DNA from: Dyadobacter fermentans DSM 18053
GTDB taxonomy: Bacteria; Bacteroidota; Bacteroidia; Cytophagales; Spirosomataceae
Assembly (NCBI RefSeq): GCF_000023125.1
Contig: NC_013037.1
Location: forward strand, 5,434,501 to 5,498,500
Reading direction: 5' to 3'
Length of the DNA: 64,000 bases
Shown here: positions 24,844 to 33,595 of the stretch, piece after piece
Numbering within the stretch: the stretch's first letter is position 1
Layout of the letters: each line of letters opens with the position of its first letter
The notes under the pieces: generated by a model
What the model was told of the DNA's origin: nothing
Databases searched by the model: none
The model's input: the letters and a program-made list of their open reading frames with translations, nothing else
Translations under genes and position numbers: made by a program

Positions 24844-26310
24844 ATGTTAAAAGCAAGAAGAATTCTTTGGGCGACCTTGTCCTTTGCCCTGTTGCTGGGT
24901 AGCTGCAAGGAAGACGAAGATGTAACACCATCCGACACATTGACCGCCAAAGCAGGAGCGGACCAGAATGTAAACGCAGGCTCTGTTGTAACCCTCGACG
25001 GTAGCGCTTCTACCGACAGCGAGAACAAGCCATTCGATTTCAGCTGGGCATTCACCAAAAAACCGGCCGGTAGCGCCGCCAACCTGGCATCGGCTACCAC
25101 TGCCAAGCCAACTTTCACCGCCGATGTGGCCGGTGACTACGAAGTGGAGCTGACGATCAGCAATGCGAACGGACAAAGCAAAGACAAAGTCGTGATCACC
25201 GCGGCCGTGATCGAGCCGATCGTGATCGACGCCCAGATCCGCGCCAAACTGACACTGAACGACCGCATCGATAACCCGGCCATTCCGGACTACATCGTCA
25301 ATGCGAACGTATCCGTGAATGCGGAGCTGGAAATTAAGCCGGGCGTTGTGATCGCGTTTGCACGGGATACGCGTCTGGAAATCAACGACGGCGGCGGCGT
25401 GCTCCTCGCAAAGGGCGATTCGGCCAAGCCGATCCGTTTCATCGGAAAGGAAACGACCAAAGGTTTCTGGTCGGGCGTAACATTCCGTTCGTCGAGCAGC
25501 GCCAACACGCTTGAATACGTGCAAGTGCTGCACGCAGGAAGCAAGCCGTTGTTCAGCACTACCAAAGCTGGTATGGCCGTGCTGGGAAGCCAGGCGGAAG
25601 TGAATATCAAGCATTGCTTGTTCGAAGCGAATGCAGGTTACGGCCTCTACATTCAGGACGGCGTGGCGCTGGCTTCATTTGAAAAGAACAATTTCAAAGA
25701 CAATACCGAAGCGGGTTTGCTGCTCAGCGCCGAAAACGTGCAAAATCTCGACACAGATTCGAAATTCACCAATGGCAACGGCCGCAATGTAGTCGAGATC
25801 ACCGCCTCTTCGCTGCCTAAAAATGCTACTGCGGAAGTGATTTGGAAGGGTTTTAAAGACAAAACACCTTACCGCATTCTCGAACACGTTACCTCCGATG
25901 CCAACTGGAAGCTCCTCCCCGGCGTGACGATCGAAGTAAACCGCGCGGGCGCCATTACCATCGACGACGGATATTTCAACGCGGTGGGCACGGAAACCAA
26001 TAAAATCATCATCCGCGGCGCCGAGAATGCGGCTGCCTATTGGAAAGGCCTGCTGAGCTTCTCGACCAGCGACCAGAATATCATCGAAAATGCCGAGGTG
26101 TCGGGCGGCGGCAACATCGCGATCGTGTCGGGCAAGAAGGCCAACATCGCGATCTACGGAGGCCAGTCACGCATGACGATCCGCAAGTCGGTGATATCCA
26201 ACAGCGGTGGCTACGGCATCTTTGTCAACTACCAGGCCACTGTGAACGACGACGTTGAAACCGTCAACACATTCAAAGACAACGCGCAAGCCAAGTTGCT
26301 GAAAGAGTAG
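24844..26310 (+). CDS. Lipoprotein with PKD-like domain and right-handed beta-helix
   Basis: ATG at 24844 (MLKARRILW) is used because it begins a lipoprotein signal ending LLLGSCKEDED. In the 488-residue product, residues ~30-125 form a PKD/REJ-like Ig domain (AGADQNVNAGSVVTLDGSASTDSE is the typical entry). Residues ~150-488 look like a parallel beta-helix (FWSGVTFRSSSSANTLEYVQVLHAG; two further similar rungs near 340 and 390). Such surface proteins often bind or cut polysaccharide, but no catalytic residues are identifiable. First of three genes after the paired-repeat site. Confidence 0.85.
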   Translation: MLKARRILWATLSFALLLGSCKEDEDVTPSDTLTAKAGADQNVNAGSVVTLDGSASTDSENKPFDFSWAFTKKPAGSAANLASATTAKPTFTADVAGDYEVELTISNANGQSKDKVVITAAVIEPIVIDAQIRAKLTLNDRIDNPAIPDYIVNANVSVNAELEIKPGVVIAFARDTRLEINDGGGVLLAKGDSAKPIRFIGKETTKGFWSGVTFRSSSSANTLEYVQVLHAGSKPLFSTTKAGMAVLGSQAEVNIKHCLFEANAGYGLYIQDGVALASFEKNNFKDNTEAGLLLSAENVQNLDTDSKFTNGNGRNVVEITASSLPKNATAEVIWKGFKDKTPYRILEHVTSDANWKLLPGVTIEVNRAGAITIDDGYFNAVGTETNKIIIRGAENAAAYWKGLLSFSTSDQNIIENAEVSGGGNIAIVSGKKANIAIYGGQSRMTIRKSVISNSGGYGIFVNYQATVNDDVETVNTFKDNAQAKLLKE

Positions 26311-26319
26311 CGGTTCGCA

Positions 26320-27390
26320 ATGGATAGCTCCACGTATTGTGCCAGTTCCATATTCGGCCTGATCACACTCCTGGTGGTATTTACCTTCCATCAGGCTGTG
26401 AAAGGCTCCGGCCGGTTCGCCGCGCTGGTCGCCATCTGGATCGCGATACAATGCGGGGCTGCGCTGGCCGGATACTTCCGGGTTACCGATACCATTTTTC
26501 CCAGATTACTCCTTGTGGTGGTTCCACCGGCTATCCTGATGGCCTGGCTGTTTCTGACCGGGCCCGGGAAAGCGCTCATGGACCGGATGAATGTGGATCT
26601 GCTCACGATGATCCATGTCGTCAGGGCGCCTATCGAAGTGGTACTCTACTGGTCGTTTATCGACAAAATGGTGCCCTACGAAATGACTTTCGGAGGTGGT
26701 AACCCCGATATGCTCGCCGGACTTTCGACGCCCTGCATTTACTACCTGGCGGTCATGCGCAGCGGGATGAAATGGCGGTGGCTGGTAACCTGGAACTTCG
26801 TGTGCGTCGGACTGCTGCTCAATGAAGTGTTCCGCGCCGTGTTGTCGGCACCGCTACTGTTCCAGACCATCGGCCTCGACCAGCCTAATGTCCTCGTGTT
26901 GCAGTTCCCGTTTGTGCTTTTGCCCGGAGTAGTTGTGCCGGTGCTGCTTTGTGCGCACATCGTGGTGATCCGCAACCTGGTGAAGGCACATTGGCAGGAG
27001 CCAAAGATCGTGAGCTCGGGGCGGGCGGTAATCAGCCATTTTTTTCAGATGAAACGAAAGATAGCCATGAATATCATCACACATTGCCTGTTGGCCGGTT
27101 TCCTGGCCGCGGCGGGCATTCAGCAGCAGGCGGCGAGCAAGGCTCCGCGCTCTGCCCGGCAGCCGTTCCCCGAAAAAGGGTTTTGGGTAGCGGAAACGGC
27201 TCGCGATAAAAAATCGACGATCGTCCGCTACTATGCACACAGCAACCACCTCGTGTCCGAAACGACCGAACCTGAGTTGCTCGACGTCCGGAAGCTTGCG
27301 GTCAGGAAGTATTTAAATGAAAAGCTCCGCAAAGAGCTTGAAAAAGACACGACAGGCCAGTCGGCCGTCAAACTGTACGAAATCAATTAA
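26320..27390 (+). CDS. Multi-pass membrane protein fused in frame to a small exported protein
   Basis: The first ~243 residues form a membrane protein with about seven hydrophobic helices (e.g. SSIFGLITLLVVFTFH, LLLVVVPPAILMAWLFL, FPFVLLPGVVVPVLLC) and no recognised family. The last ~113 residues start at a Met with its own signal-peptide-like sequence (MKRKIAMNIITHCLLAGFLAAA) and a charged mature part. The junction is a run of seven T at 27039-27045. With six T the first gene would end in a TGA overlapping the ATG of the second, so these may be two genes joined by an indel. The gene lies 9 bp after the beta-helix gene. Confidence 0.7.
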   Translation: MDSSTYCASSIFGLITLLVVFTFHQAVKGSGRFAALVAIWIAIQCGAALAGYFRVTDTIFPRLLLVVVPPAILMAWLFLTGPGKALMDRMNVDLLTMIHVVRAPIEVVLYWSFIDKMVPYEMTFGGGNPDMLAGLSTPCIYYLAVMRSGMKWRWLVTWNFVCVGLLLNEVFRAVLSAPLLFQTIGLDQPNVLVLQFPFVLLPGVVVPVLLCAHIVVIRNLVKAHWQEPKIVSSGRAVISHFFQMKRKIAMNIITHCLLAGFLAAAGIQQQAASKAPRSARQPFPEKGFWVAETARDKKSTIVRYYAHSNHLVSETTEPELLDVRKLAVRKYLNEKLRKELEKDTTGQSAVKLYEIN

Positions 27391-27414
27391 AATCTAAATA
27401 AATCTAAAACTGCC

Positions 27415-28242
27415 ATGAAAATTAAAACTGCACCCTCAATAACCCTCGGCCGATTTGCGAAATCCGCATTGGCCCTGGCCGTTCTGGCCATGTCTTTCAC
27501 CGCTTGTAAAGACGACGACGATCCGAAACCAGGCGGCGACGGCGATGGCGGCGGCACGGAGAAAGTGTTTATTCCAACCAAAGGCAAGACTTACAGCTAT
27601 AAAATGACCGATTCGGACGGCAGTTCGGGCGATATGATCACCAAAATTGTCAGCTCCAAAGATTCTGCCGGAATGCAGGTTCACACGGTGAACCACATCG
27701 TGAAGGAAGACGGCGAAGAAATGACGCTCGTGTCCAAGGCATATGCCAAAGGCGGAACTACCACCAATGAGCTGCCTTACCCGGCGGCCATTAAAGCGCT
27801 CGAAGCACAGATCGGTGAAATTGCAGAGGTGACTGAGTTTAAAGTAACCGGCTTCCCGCAATACCAGCTATTCGAAAATAACGGAAAAGTAAACAGCGCG
27901 CTCAATTTCAAAGGCGACCCGATTAAGGTGGTGATGGAGTTGGAAATCCCGGTAGAGGACGAAGGTTCGATCCTTGGCAGGCTGGAAGCACGTATGACCT
28001 ACAAAAATGGCAAAGCGGTAGCCGAAGAATCAATCACCACGCCTGCCGGCGAATTCAAATGTACGAAATGGGAATATTCCTACGAGGTTTATACCAAGTT
28101 CGAAACGCAGGTGACCGAGCCTGAAATCTCCACAGAGCAGGTGAATGTAACGCTCTGGACCGCACCAGGCGTAGGGGTAGTGAAGTCGATTGAGAAAGGA
28201 GAGGAGACAACGTCCACGACCGAATTGCGTAAAGTGGAGTAA
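27415..28242 (+). CDS. Lipoprotein of unknown function
   Basis: The 275-residue product has a lipoprotein signal (LAVLAMSFTACKDDDD), an acidic Gly-rich linker (PKPGGDGDGGGTEK) and a beta-rich domain starting FIPTKGKTYSYKMTDSDGSSG. The organisation resembles the lipoprotein at 52483, which also starts with a 'format/voltage of text'-like YxYKxTDS/YxVY segment and ends in a Cys-containing strand pair, but I would not claim homology. Last gene of the 24844-28242 set, closed by a hairpin at 28331. Confidence 0.8.
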   Translation: MKIKTAPSITLGRFAKSALALAVLAMSFTACKDDDDPKPGGDGDGGGTEKVFIPTKGKTYSYKMTDSDGSSGDMITKIVSSKDSAGMQVHTVNHIVKEDGEEMTLVSKAYAKGGTTTNELPYPAAIKALEAQIGEIAEVTEFKVTGFPQYQLFENNGKVNSALNFKGDPIKVVMELEIPVEDEGSILGRLEARMTYKNGKAVAEESITTPAGEFKCTKWEYSYEVYTKFETQVTEPEISTEQVNVTLWTAPGVGVVKSIEKGEETTSTTELRKVE

Positions 28243-28330
28243 TGCAATATGTGGCCTTCGTGCATGCTGACGCACGAATGGCCCCATCCCAAGAAGAGAA
28301 ACAATAGAGAAATAGGATGGATAATTTGGG

Positions 28331-28361
28331 ACTAGCCAGATCTTAAAGACCTGGCTAGTTT
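28331..28361. terminator. Bidirectional terminator
   Basis: ACTAGCCAG (28331-28339) pairs with CTGGCTAGT (28351-28359), followed by TTTTG. It separates the convergent genes ending at 28242 and 28366. Confidence 0.8.
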
Positions 28362-28365
28362 TGTT

Positions 28366-28956
28366 TTATATCAAAACAGCGAAGCTTTTGAAGATTGCTC
28401 CAAGCCTAACCGCATCGAATATACGTGCCTGCGTGCCGCCGTGGTTCAGCACAGATTGCTCGTGCGAGGTTACGCACATTTCGCAGCCGTTCAGCGCGGA
28501 TACGACGAGGCTCATTAGTTCAAAAAACTCTTTGCCCAGCACCGGGTTCACCATAATGCTCATTTTGATGCCCGCAGGCGCATTATCGTAAAACTCCTTG
28601 TGCATGAAGTGACGGAAACGATAGAATACGTTGTTCGCATTCATGAGTGAAACACAGGCTGTTACCTCCGCGATCTCCTTCTCGTCCGCGCCTTCCTGCG
28701 CAGCAAGCTCTTCCAACGCCGCGATCAGCGCCGTGTTTTTTTCATTCACCGCAACCGACAATGCAAGCAGCAATGCTTCCTTGCGGTTCAGTGTTTGGGA
28801 TTTTAATACATTACCTACATTGATTTTCAGGTCTTTGAGGTAACGGTGGTCCAATGCCGCGAGCTTGTTGATGAGCACGCTCTCGAATTCCGCAGGCAAA
28901 TTGACCTCTTTATACAGGGACTCTTTCGTGTTCCCTGTGGCTGCAAATGGATACAT
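28366..28956 (-). CDS. AhpD/carboxymuconolactone-decarboxylase-fold protein
   Basis: The 196-residue all-helical protein carries the AhpD active site ALNGCEMCVTSHEQSV near residues 150-165: a CxxC pair with the following His. AhpD proteins act as disulfide reductants for peroxiredoxins. The peroxiredoxin gene lies directly upstream on the same strand, so the pair forms a peroxide-defence module in the cytoplasm. A terminator at 29003 between them suggests partial read-through or a separate promoter. Confidence 0.88.
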   Translation of the reverse strand: MYPFAATGNTKESLYKEVNLPAEFESVLINKLAALDHRYLKDLKINVGNVLKSQTLNRKEALLLALSVAVNEKNTALIAALEELAAQEGADEKEIAEVTACVSLMNANNVFYRFRHFMHKEFYDNAPAGIKMSIMVNPVLGKEFFELMSLVVSALNGCEMCVTSHEQSVLNHGGTQARIFDAVRLGAIFKSFAVLI

Positions 28957-29002
28957 GTTTGTCTGAATTTTGAGTGGGAAGATTTTCCCGTGGGTGATAA
29001 AA

Positions 29003-29054
29003 AAAGCAGTTCACAGAACCGGCGTACGAATGACTGACCGCTGTGAACTGCTTT
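29003..29054 (-). terminator. Terminator/attenuator between peroxiredoxin and AhpD-like genes
   Basis: AAAGCAGTTCACAG (29003-29016) pairs perfectly with CTGTGAACTGCTTT (29041-29054). On the minus strand the stem is followed by a T run (A run at 28999-29005). Confidence 0.8.
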
Positions 29055-29065
29055 GGAAAGGCTGA

Positions 29066-29617
29066 TTAAGCGAGAGTAGCCTCGCCTTTTTGCCAGTTGC
29101 AAGGGCAAAGCTCGTCAGTTTGCAACGCATCGAGTACGCGCAATACTTCCGATACGTTACGGCCTACTGAAAGGTCGTTAACACTTACCCAACGAATGAT
29201 GCCTTGTGGATCAACGATGTATGTTACGCGGTAAGCGATTTTTTCGTTTGCTTCGAGGATACCCAGCTCTTCTGCCAATGATTTCGAAGTGTCGGCCAGC
29301 ATCGGGAATTGCAGGTCGCGCAGGTCGTCGTGGTTTTTGCGCCATGCCAGGTGCACGTACTCGCTGTCGGTAGAAGCACCGATCAGGATCGTGTCACGGT
29401 CAGCGAAGTCGCCGGTGTGTTTGTTGAACTCTGCAATCTCGGTAGGGCATACGAAAGTGAAGTCTTTCGGCCACCAGAACATGACCATCCACTTGCCAGC
29501 GTTTTTGTGGTCTTCCGAGGTAATATCGTAGAATTCGTTTCCTTTTTCAAGAGATACTACGGATGTCTTTTTGAATTCAGGGAATTCCGATCCCACCGAT
29601 AACAGTCTATTAGCCAT
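29066..29617 (-). CDS. Peroxiredoxin (AhpC/Prx1 type)
   Basis: The 183-residue protein reduces hydroperoxides. The peroxidatic Cys lies in FTFVCPTEIAEFNKH (near 54). The resolving Cys lies near the C-terminus in DELCPCNWQKG, where two Cys occur as CPC. Thioredoxin-fold strands such as YIVDPQGIIRWVSVND are clear. It is preceded by a good promoter at 29657 and followed by the AhpD-like gene, its likely reductant. Confidence 0.93.
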   Translation of the reverse strand: MANRLLSVGSEFPEFKKTSVVSLEKGNEFYDITSEDHKNAGKWMVMFWWPKDFTFVCPTEIAEFNKHTGDFADRDTILIGASTDSEYVHLAWRKNHDDLRDLQFPMLADTSKSLAEELGILEANEKIAYRVTYIVDPQGIIRWVSVNDLSVGRNVSEVLRVLDALQTDELCPCNWQKGEATLA

Positions 29618-29656
29618 GATTGCTCGTTTGTTTATAAATTGTATTTTTTTGTGTTA

Positions 29657-29688
29657 CAAAACTACGAACGATGAGTACATGGGTCAAA
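29657..29688 (-). promoter_or_regulatory. Promoter of the peroxiredoxin gene
   Basis: On the minus strand, TAGTTTTG (29657-29664) and TTTG (29685-29688) are separated by 20 bp, an excellent match to the Bacteroidota -7/-33 promoter. Transcription would start about 30-35 bp before the ATG. Confidence 0.65.
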
Positions 29689-29836
29689 CTCGAACCTGGT
29701 ATTATGCCAGGAAAGAGTTGTTTTAATCAAATGAATTTGATTTTATTTATAGGAACGAAGATGTTATAAATATTAGTTATAATGATATAGATTTTTGCAA
29801 TATAATTATACTTATAATAACTGTAATTCTAAATTA

Positions 29837-31141
29837 TCAACCGGGCATCACGCCGAGTACCGTTTCCAGCGACATCCCGCGGGAACCCTTAATGAGGAAA
29901 TGTGTATTTTCCTGCGGATTGTCCATGATCCAGTTATGCAAGGAGAATTTATCCGGAAAATAGTACGCTTTCGGCAATGCTGGCAGTGCGTGCTGCATGA
30001 GTTTCCCGGCAAGTATTACGACGTCGAACTTCTCACCGGCAATCTGTTTCCCCAAAGCCAAATGTTCCTCCGGCGCGGCATCGCCGAGCTCAAACATATC
30101 GCCCAGGATCAATATCTTCCGTGCCGCTTCCATTCTCCCGAAATTGGCCACCGCCGCGGCCATTGACGATGGATTGGCATTATATGCATCCATTATCACC
30201 GTATTCGTCCCTTTCTTGACGATTTGCGAGCGGTTATTGTCCGGCTCGTACGTCGCCACCGCCTCGTAGGCATCCGCATCCTCCACACCGAAATGCTTTC
30301 CTACGGCCAATGCGGCGCAAATGTTGTCGAAATTGTATCTTCCTGGTAAATGGGTGGTTACAGTTTTGCCGCCGTTGCTGAATACCACGTTCGGGTTTTC
30401 CTCGATCAGCGTCGGGTTAATGGGACTGTTTTCCGAACAGTAGAATACGATCTCACCAAATGCCCTGCGTTTGCTCACCATGTCCATGATCACGTCCTGG
30501 GTGGAGTTCACAAACACCGTTCCCTTCTTTTTAGAAAGGTAATCGAACAGCTCGCCTTTGCCTTTAATGATGCCCGAAACACCGCCGAAACCTTCCAGAT
30601 GTGCCTTTCCGATGTTGGTAATAAGGCCGTGCGTGGGCTGTGCAATGCTGCTCAGCAATGCGATTTCCTGCTGGTGGTTCGCACCCATTTCGATGACCGC
30701 CATTTCATGCTTCGCCGGGTCGATGCTCAGGACCGTGAGCGGTACGCCGATGTGGTTGTTGAGGTTGCCGCGCGTGGCGTACGTGTTGAACTTCATCGAA
30801 AGCACCTTCGCGATCAGCTCTTTGGTGGTGGTTTTGCCATTGGAGCCGGTTAATGCAACCACCGGTATGTCCAGGGTTTTGCGGTGGTGCCGCGCCAGGT
30901 CCTGCAATGCCGTGAGGCCGTCTTCGAAAAGCAGAAACCGGTCGCCGTTGGCCACAGTTGGGTCGTCTACCACGGCGTAGGCCGCGCCTTTTTGCAGTGC
31001 CTCTGCCGCATATTGGTTTCCATCGAATTTATCACCCTTCAATGCGAAGAAAATGCAGCCGTCGGTGATCTGGCGGGTGTCGGTGGAAACTTTGGCGCCT
31101 TTGCGGTAGATATCGTAAAGCGTTTCTATGGAAGTATACAT
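29837..31141 (-). CDS. murF: UDP-N-acetylmuramoyl-tripeptide--D-alanyl-D-alanine ligase
   Basis: The 434-residue Mur ligase adds D-Ala-D-Ala to the UDP-MurNAc-tripeptide, the last cytoplasmic step of peptidoglycan precursor synthesis. Visible features are the N-terminal domain with STDTRQITDGCIFFALKGDKFDG and the ATP P-loop VALTGSNGKTTTKELIAKVL. GANHQQEIALLSSIAQPTHGLITNIGKAHLEGFGG and the C-terminal VIMDAYNANPSSM are typical of MurF. Divergent from the FG-GAP gene at 31232 across 90 bp. Confidence 0.95.
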   Translation of the reverse strand: MYTSIETLYDIYRKGAKVSTDTRQITDGCIFFALKGDKFDGNQYAAEALQKGAAYAVVDDPTVANGDRFLLFEDGLTALQDLARHHRKTLDIPVVALTGSNGKTTTKELIAKVLSMKFNTYATRGNLNNHIGVPLTVLSIDPAKHEMAVIEMGANHQQEIALLSSIAQPTHGLITNIGKAHLEGFGGVSGIIKGKGELFDYLSKKKGTVFVNSTQDVIMDMVSKRRAFGEIVFYCSENSPINPTLIEENPNVVFSNGGKTVTTHLPGRYNFDNICAALAVGKHFGVEDADAYEAVATYEPDNNRSQIVKKGTNTVIMDAYNANPSSMAAAVANFGRMEAARKILILGDMFELGDAAPEEHLALGKQIAGEKFDVVILAGKLMQHALPALPKAYYFPDKFSLHNWIMDNPQENTHFLIKGSRGMSLETVLGVMPG

Positions 31142-31231
31142 GAAATGTCGGTCGGTTATAAAGTAATGCTGGCTTATTTCGTTAGGTTTAGGACGAACAA
31201 GCCCGCAAAACTAACAGATTATTCCTCAACG

Positions 31232-33511
31232 ATGCGAACCAAATTTACCTCCTTTATACTCTGTCTCATCTGTATTTACCTGCCATCGCAACTGCGGGCG
31301 CAGCAAGCCTGGTTCAGGCTCGATACGCTCACCAGCGTGTCGGCAGGCGGCGTAAAAATGACGAACCCGTGGGGTGGAGGGCTGAATGCATCGCAATTCC
31401 TGAAAATGCATTTGAATAACGACGCCGATGAGGACCTCGTCGTTTACGACCGCACGAACAGCAAGGTAACCACCTTCCTCGCCGGTCCCGACCCCCGGAA
31501 TCCAGGTAAAAAAACGTTCATTCATGCACCCTATTACGAAACCTTATTTCCACCGGTGGATAACTGGATGATCCTGGCCGATTATAATGGCGACGGCCTG
31601 AAAGATCTCTTCGCGAGCACGTCGCTCGGCATTGTGGTGTACCAGCAGGTGAAAACGGGAAATACCTGGGCCTTTAAGCAAATGCGTGAAGTGTTGTATA
31701 CCAAAGGTTTTTCAGGAAATATCAATATGCAGGTGTCGGGAACGGACATTCCGGCGATTACGGACGTGGACGACGACGGCGACCTGGACTTACTAACCTT
31801 TGATTTTTCGGGGACTTACATTGAACTGCACCAGAACCTGAGCATGGAAAAATTCGGCGTGGCCGACAGCCTCGGCACGCAGGCAAGCCCTGTTTTTCAG
31901 CGCAATGGCGATTGCTGGGGGAATTTCCACAAAGGCAACGGCGAAGATTTTGTAGTGGGCGTGGACTGTGACGTCGTGACCAATCCTTCCAACAGACGCA
32001 CTGCGGAAGATCCCTCGAACGGCCGCATTCTGCACGCGGGCAATTCCATTCTTCTGCACGATCTGAATGGCGACGGAACGAAAGACATGCTCGCCGGGCA
32101 CGTCAGCAACGACCATATTTCTTTCCTGCCCAATTCGGCAAAAGGTATCATTGCCAATTTTACCGGTTTCAGTAACACTTATCCGGCGGTAGATCCGGTG
32201 GTTATGCACATTTTTCCGGCCGGTTTTTATGAGGATGTGGATTTTGATAATGTCAAAGACCTGCTGATCGCCCCGAGCATTCCGGCGAACGATATCAACC
32301 GGACCGATTTCAAGTCTTCCGGCTGGTATTACCATAATGAAGGCACATCGGACAAGCCTGTTTTTAAACTGGTTCAAAAGAATTTCCTGCAAGACAACAT
32401 GATCGACGTGGGTGAAAATGCAGCACCTGCGTTCTTTGACATGGACGGCGACGGCGACCTGGACATGCTCATCGGCACAGGCGGCAATCCGGTGCAAAAC
32501 GGTTTTAAAGGGAGTTTGTGGTATTTGAAAAACAACGGAACACCTGCCGAACCGAATTTTACAGTAGAATCCCAGGATTACCTCGAATTGCTTTCCAAAC
32601 TTTCTGTTTACAATATCAAACCGCAATGGGCTGATTTCAATGGCGACGGCGTGCCCGACCTTGGTTTTGCCGCCACGGCCGGAGCCACGCTGAAACTCGA
32701 ATACCGCTACATTCCCAACAAAGGCACCAATAGCGGCGCAGCACAGCTGAATGTAGCCGACGCTGTGAGCATTGCATTGCCGGTTGAGCTGCAAATCGGC
32801 GACTCGCCGTATTTCTACGATGCCGACGGCGACGGCGACCTCGACCTGCTCGTCGGAAAAACGCAGGGCAACATTTACTATTACACCAACACCGGAAGCA
32901 ACACCCAATACACATTCAAACTCGAAACGGACTCGTTTGCAGGCGTGGGAATCAACTTTGCGGGCCGCTTTTCGCAGGTAGCCGTCGCCGATTTTGACCT
33001 CGACGGCAAGCCCGATCTCGCCACCGTAGACCATACCGGCTCGATCCGCGTGTTCCGCAACGCCGATTGGGGCAAATGGACGGAGCGCGACGGCTCTTTG
33101 CTGAGCGTCAACGGCAAGGCCGGCAACGTCCATTTCGGCAACTACCTGGCCCTGGCCGTGGCCGACCTGAATGGCGACAAAAAGCCCGATGTCGCGATCG
33201 GCAACAATGCGGGCGGCGTGCGTTTGCTGACCAACATCTTGCCTGTGTCGGTAACCGGCGTGGAGCCGGGCGATGTGGGTGAAGTGAAAGTTTTTCCCAA
33301 TCCTTCGGTCGGATTTTTCAAAGTATATGCTTCCAAAACCGGCACCTTCAATGTGCTCACGGCAGGCGGCGCGCCGATGTTCCGCAACCGCCGTATCCGG
33401 GCAAACGAAACCTTGCAGATATCCACCGCGCAATGGCCTGCGGGCTTATACCTGGTAGAGCTGAAAACGGGTAACAGCCGGGTGGTGAGGAAAGTGGTGG
33501 TAGGAGACTGA
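31232..33511 (+). CDS. Secreted FG-GAP/VCBS repeat protein with T9SS sorting domain
   Basis: ATG at 31232 (MRTKFTSFILCLICIYL) begins a signal peptide ending LRAQ; the open frame extends to 30884 inside murF, but that part is antisense overlap. The 759-residue protein has at least seven beta-propeller blades with Asp-rich calcium loops (DYNGDGLKDLF, DVDDDGDLDLL, DLNGDGTKDML, DMDGDGDLDMLIG, DADGDGDLDLLVG, DLNGDKKPDVAIG). It ends in a T9SS type A domain (KVFPNPSVGFFKV). A surface or secreted adhesion/binding role is likely. Confidence 0.88.
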   Translation: MRTKFTSFILCLICIYLPSQLRAQQAWFRLDTLTSVSAGGVKMTNPWGGGLNASQFLKMHLNNDADEDLVVYDRTNSKVTTFLAGPDPRNPGKKTFIHAPYYETLFPPVDNWMILADYNGDGLKDLFASTSLGIVVYQQVKTGNTWAFKQMREVLYTKGFSGNINMQVSGTDIPAITDVDDDGDLDLLTFDFSGTYIELHQNLSMEKFGVADSLGTQASPVFQRNGDCWGNFHKGNGEDFVVGVDCDVVTNPSNRRTAEDPSNGRILHAGNSILLHDLNGDGTKDMLAGHVSNDHISFLPNSAKGIIANFTGFSNTYPAVDPVVMHIFPAGFYEDVDFDNVKDLLIAPSIPANDINRTDFKSSGWYYHNEGTSDKPVFKLVQKNFLQDNMIDVGENAAPAFFDMDGDGDLDMLIGTGGNPVQNGFKGSLWYLKNNGTPAEPNFTVESQDYLELLSKLSVYNIKPQWADFNGDGVPDLGFAATAGATLKLEYRYIPNKGTNSGAAQLNVADAVSIALPVELQIGDSPYFYDADGDGDLDLLVGKTQGNIYYYTNTGSNTQYTFKLETDSFAGVGINFAGRFSQVAVADFDLDGKPDLATVDHTGSIRVFRNADWGKWTERDGSLLSVNGKAGNVHFGNYLALAVADLNGDKKPDVAIGNNAGGVRLLTNILPVSVTGVEPGDVGEVKVFPNPSVGFFKVYASKTGTFNVLTAGGAPMFRNRRIRANETLQISTAQWPAGLYLVELKTGNSRVVRKVVVGD

Positions 33512-33595
33512 GGGTGTCCGCGGTTCAAAGACTTGGCCGTTTTGGCAGTAGATACCCGGAAGAACGCCTTTACATGATAAAATTTAAAAATATTC

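Noticed and set aside
30884..31231. Upstream extension of the FG-GAP gene into murF
   Set aside because: The signal peptide begins at ATG 31232; the extension is antisense to the murF 5' end.
31793..33433. 546-codon minus-strand frame inside the FG-GAP gene
   Set aside because: Antisense shadow: the plus strand has a signal peptide, calcium-loop repeats and sorting domain; the reverse frame has none.
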